Source of the DNA: Actinomycetota bacterium
GTDB lineage: Bacteria > Actinomycetota > Actinomycetes > Actinomycetales > Microbacteriaceae
Direction: 5' to 3'
Assembly (NCBI GenBank): GCA_018895315.1
Contig: JAHIOK010000307.1
Coordinates: 1 to 7,107 of the forward strand
Length of the DNA stretch: 7,107 bases
Positions 5,192 to 7,107 of the stretch are shown piece after piece. Under the pieces are notes generated by a model, which was given only the letters and a program-made list of their open reading frames with translations, ran no database searches and was not told the origin of the DNA. Position numbers and translations under genes: made by a program. The stretch's first letter is position 1, and every line of letters starts with the position of its first letter.

Positions 5192-6352
5192 ATGACCGAC
5201 GGCGTGTCCTCCCCATCGACTCCGACCGCTCCCGAACCGAGTGCGGACTCCGCCGTGGTCGTCGCATCGCCGGCCGTCGCTTCCGTTCGCGGCGGCCGCC
5301 ACTTCTGGACGCACCTGGACAGCCCGTTCGTCGCCGGATTCCTGCTGACCCTCGGTGGCCTCGCTGCTCTCCTCCTGGGGCTCGCGATCAGCAACATCTC
5401 CACGGTCATCATCTATATCGCCTTCGCGATGTTCGCGGCCCTCGGCCTCGATCCGATCATCAAGTGGTTCGCACGGCACAACGTCAAGCGACCGTGGGCC
5501 ATCACGATCGTGTTCTTCTCGTTCGCCGTCGTGCTGGTGGGTCTTCTCTGGCTCGTCATCCCGACGCTCGTCGACCAGATCACCTCGTTCTTCACGAGCA
5601 TCCCCGACACCATCCGGAGCTTTCAACGGACCGACTTCTTCCACTGGCTCGAAGGCATTTTCGGCGCGGGACTCGGCACCCTCGTCAACGACATCCAGAC
5701 GTTCGTCACGAACCCCACGAACATCGCCGCGATCTCCGGCGGTCTGCTCAAAGTCGGCGCGGGGATTGCGACCGCAATCTCCGGCGGCCTCATCGTCATC
5801 GTGCTGACCCTGTACTTCGTCGCATCCCTCCCGGCGATCAAAGAATCGCTGACCCGATTCGCCCCGGCGCGCAACCGCGTGAAGGTGCGCGACATGACCG
5901 AGCAGATCACCGACTCCGTGGGCAGCTACCTGATGGGAATGGTGATTCTGGCGTTCTTCAACTCGATCATCGCCTTCCTGCTGCACCTTTTCCTCGGCTT
6001 GCCGTTCCCCTTGCTGATGGGCGTGATCGCGTTCTGCATCACGATCATCCCGCTCGTGGGTCCCGTGCTCTACTGGATCACCGGCACGGTGCTGGCCGTG
6101 TTCACGAGTCCGATCGCGGCGCTCACCTTCGGCATCATCTACCTCATCTACATCCAGATCGAGGCATATGTGCTCACGCCGCGCGTGATGTCGAAGGCCA
6201 TCTCGATCCCCGGTTCACTTGTGGTCATCGGCGCACTGATCGGAGGCACTCTGCTCGGCCTACTCGGCGCACTCGTCGCTGTGCCCGTCACCGCGTCGAT
6301 CTTGCTGATCCTCAAACAGGTCTTCATTCCGCGTCAGGACGCGAAGCTCTAG
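5192..6352 (+). CDS. AI-2E (PerM/YdiK) family membrane transporter
   Basis: Polytopic membrane protein of 386 residues, typical for the family. A disordered Ser/Pro/Ala-rich N-terminus (1-40) is followed by hydrophobic segments near 46-66, 71-90 and 103-123, then a polar region (124-180) and a segment near 190-212. After a charged stretch (213-243) come further segments near 247-268, 272-300, 302-320 and 344-376. The family signature is clear in the C-terminal half: IPLVGPVLYWITG (285-298), YIQIEAYVLTPRVM (320-333), and a Gly/Ala-rich hairpin with GGTLLGLLGALVAVPVTA (351-368). Known members include exporters proposed for autoinducer-2 and sodium/proton antiporters, so the substrate cannot be told from sequence. 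No luxS gene is in the window. The ATG is supported by the TAGAGT hexamer six bases before it. It converges with the lactonase-family gene across a palindrome. Confidence 0.93.
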   Translation: MTDGVSSPSTPTAPEPSADSAVVVASPAVASVRGGRHFWTHLDSPFVAGFLLTLGGLAALLLGLAISNISTVIIYIAFAMFAALGLDPIIKWFARHNVKRPWAITIVFFSFAVVLVGLLWLVIPTLVDQITSFFTSIPDTIRSFQRTDFFHWLEGIFGAGLGTLVNDIQTFVTNPTNIAAISGGLLKVGAGIATAISGGLIVIVLTLYFVASLPAIKESLTRFAPARNRVKVRDMTEQITDSVGSYLMGMVILAFFNSIIAFLLHLFLGLPFPLLMGVIAFCITIIPLVGPVLYWITGTVLAVFTSPIAALTFGIIYLIYIQIEAYVLTPRVMSKAISIPGSLVVIGALIGGTLLGLLGALVAVPVTASILLILKQVFIPRQDAKL

Positions 6353-6368
6353 CCGGACCACCCCGCCG

Positions 6369-6444
6369 CAAACTCGGAGATCTGCGCGAACTTCGGCGAA
6401 TCCTGGCCGGATAGTCCGAATTGCGGCGAATTCTCCGAACTTCG
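6369..6444. repeat. Large imperfect palindrome between convergent genes
   Basis: Nested arms pair around a TGGCC centre: CGGAGA (6375-6380) with TCTCCG (6432-6437), TTCGG (6392-6396) with CCGAA (6416-6420), and ATCC (6400-6403) with GGAT (6409-6412), separated by mismatched internal loops. It also holds direct repeats: CGAACTTCG at 6387 and 6436, and CGGCGAAT at 6394 and 6424. It fills most of the 122-base gap between the AI-2E stop and the lactonase-family stop, so it may act as a bidirectional terminator or mRNA 3'-end stabiliser. No T-run follows. Confidence 0.5.
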
Positions 6445-6474
6445 CCGGCCCGCTGACCTCACGGACCGACGGCC

Positions 6475-7107
6475 TCAGGCTACCGGCAGCAGGCAGGTCG
6501 GCGACGGCACCGTGACGCGGCGCCGTGCGCGCTCGGGCACACCCGTGCGCAGATCGAGCGTGAGCGCGGCGACTTCGTCGGAGAGCTGACCGGCGACCAG
6601 CAGCGTGTCGCGGATAACGACGTGGTTGCGCGGCCAGTCGACCCCCGACTCCACGAGAGCGACCATGCCGAGCGATTCGCCCGCACCCCGCACCGCCACC
6701 GTGGCGATCGTGTTGGTGCCGCGGATGCCGGCGTAGAGGAACTGCCGGTCGCGTGAGGGGTACAGCTCGGCCGCGGTGTCGCCGTCGAGCGAGCCGATCA
6801 GCGGGACTCCGCTGATCAGACGCCACGCACCCGAGGCATCCGGCGCGAGCACGAACACTTCGCGCGAGAGCTCGCACAGCACGTAGAGGTGTCCACTCGG
6901 GTGCCATGACATGTGCCGAGGACCGCTGCCGAGCGGAAGCACGACGTGTCCGACAGCGCGGAGGCCCTGCACCCCGACGCGCCAGAATCGCACGAGGTCA
7001 AGACCCATGTCGGTCGAGACGATGAGCCCGCCGGGCAGGAAGACGCACTGGTGGGCCCGCGAGACGCGGGCATCGGATGCCTCATTCTCCGGTGCGGCAG
7101 CGGCTGC
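6475..7107 (-). CDS. Lactonase-family beta-propeller protein (C-terminal part)
   Basis: The reading frame stays open to the right edge, so the 210 residues seen are the C-terminal part; an in-frame ATG at 7008 is internal, not the start. In window numbering the motifs are HQCVFLPGGLIVSTDMGLDL (19-38), the GPRHMSWHPSG type (GSGPRHMSWHPSGHLYVLCE, 62-81), DWPRNHVV followed by LLVAGQLSDEV, and the closing PSPTCLLP. These match the repeated blades and conserved PRH and PRN strands of the YbhE/Pgl lactonase family. Family members are seven-bladed propellers of about 330-370 residues, and some are 6-phosphogluconolactonases of the pentose phosphate pathway. Others have unproven substrates, so only the family is called. 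The last blade is intact and the stop is normal. No signal peptide can be judged. The gene converges on the AI-2E family gene. Confidence 0.87.
   Translation of the reverse strand, partial: AAAAAPENEASDARVSRAHQCVFLPGGLIVSTDMGLDLVRFWRVGVQGLRAVGHVVLPLGSGPRHMSWHPSGHLYVLCELSREVFVLAPDASGAWRLISGVPLIGSLDGDTAAELYPSRDRQFLYAGIRGTNTIATVAVRGAGESLGMVALVESGVDWPRNHVVIRDTLLVAGQLSDEVAALTLDLRTGVPERARRRVTVPSPTCLLPVA

Noticed and set aside
5108..5986. 292-codon minus-strand frame opposite the AI-2E family gene
   Set aside because: Asp/Glu/Arg-rich shadow of hydrophobic codons on the other strand. It would also overlap the chorismate mutase promoter region.
6475..7008. A complete 177-residue protein starting at the ATG at 7008
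   Set aside because: The same frame continues to the window edge with family-typical sequence (HQCVFLPGG) upstream of this Met, so the gene is truncated by the window rather than short.

Overview
The window is high-GC actinobacterial DNA, most likely from the family Microbacteriaceae (Microbacterium or a close relative). This is inferred from base and codon use, from the PurL sequence, from the frequent GTG starts, and from start codons placed six bases after a TANNNT hexamer. It is a chromosomal housekeeping region. I see no mobile element, CRISPR array, tRNA or rRNA.

Layout, left to right. Bases 1-349 are non-coding. They hold a near-perfect palindrome (13-34), a C-tract that gives a G-quadruplex motif on the minus strand (49-91), and two diverged direct copies of a 65-bp structured repeat (114-178 and 246-310). 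Next comes purL (399-2747), the synthetase subunit of phosphoribosylformylglycinamidine synthase in purine biosynthesis. A 44-residue single-membrane-segment protein (2757-2891) follows, and its apparent -10 element includes the purL stop codon. Two unrecognised paralogous genes lie in tandem (2942-3763 and 3798-4700). They share a short N-terminal membrane-associated segment with a WW pair, a strongly conserved central module, and a nearly identical promoter/start cassette.

A stand-alone AroQ-type chorismate mutase (4798-5097) lies on the minus strand. It converges on the second paralog and is divergent from an AI-2E/PerM-family membrane protein (5192-6352). The right edge holds the C-terminal part of a lactonase-family beta-propeller protein on the minus strand (6475 to beyond 7107). 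It converges on the AI-2E gene across a large imperfect palindrome (6369-6444).

The genes do not form one pathway or an obvious operon. Nearly every plus-strand gene has its own -10 hexamer. In four consecutive plus-strand genes the hexamer ends exactly six bases before the start codon, which is the geometry of leaderless transcripts. purL and the chorismate mutase gene instead have short leaders with Shine-Dalgarno sequences. The least understood content is the tandem paralog pair, the microprotein and the structured repeats upstream of purL. All comparisons here were made by eye, and no search or folding program was run.
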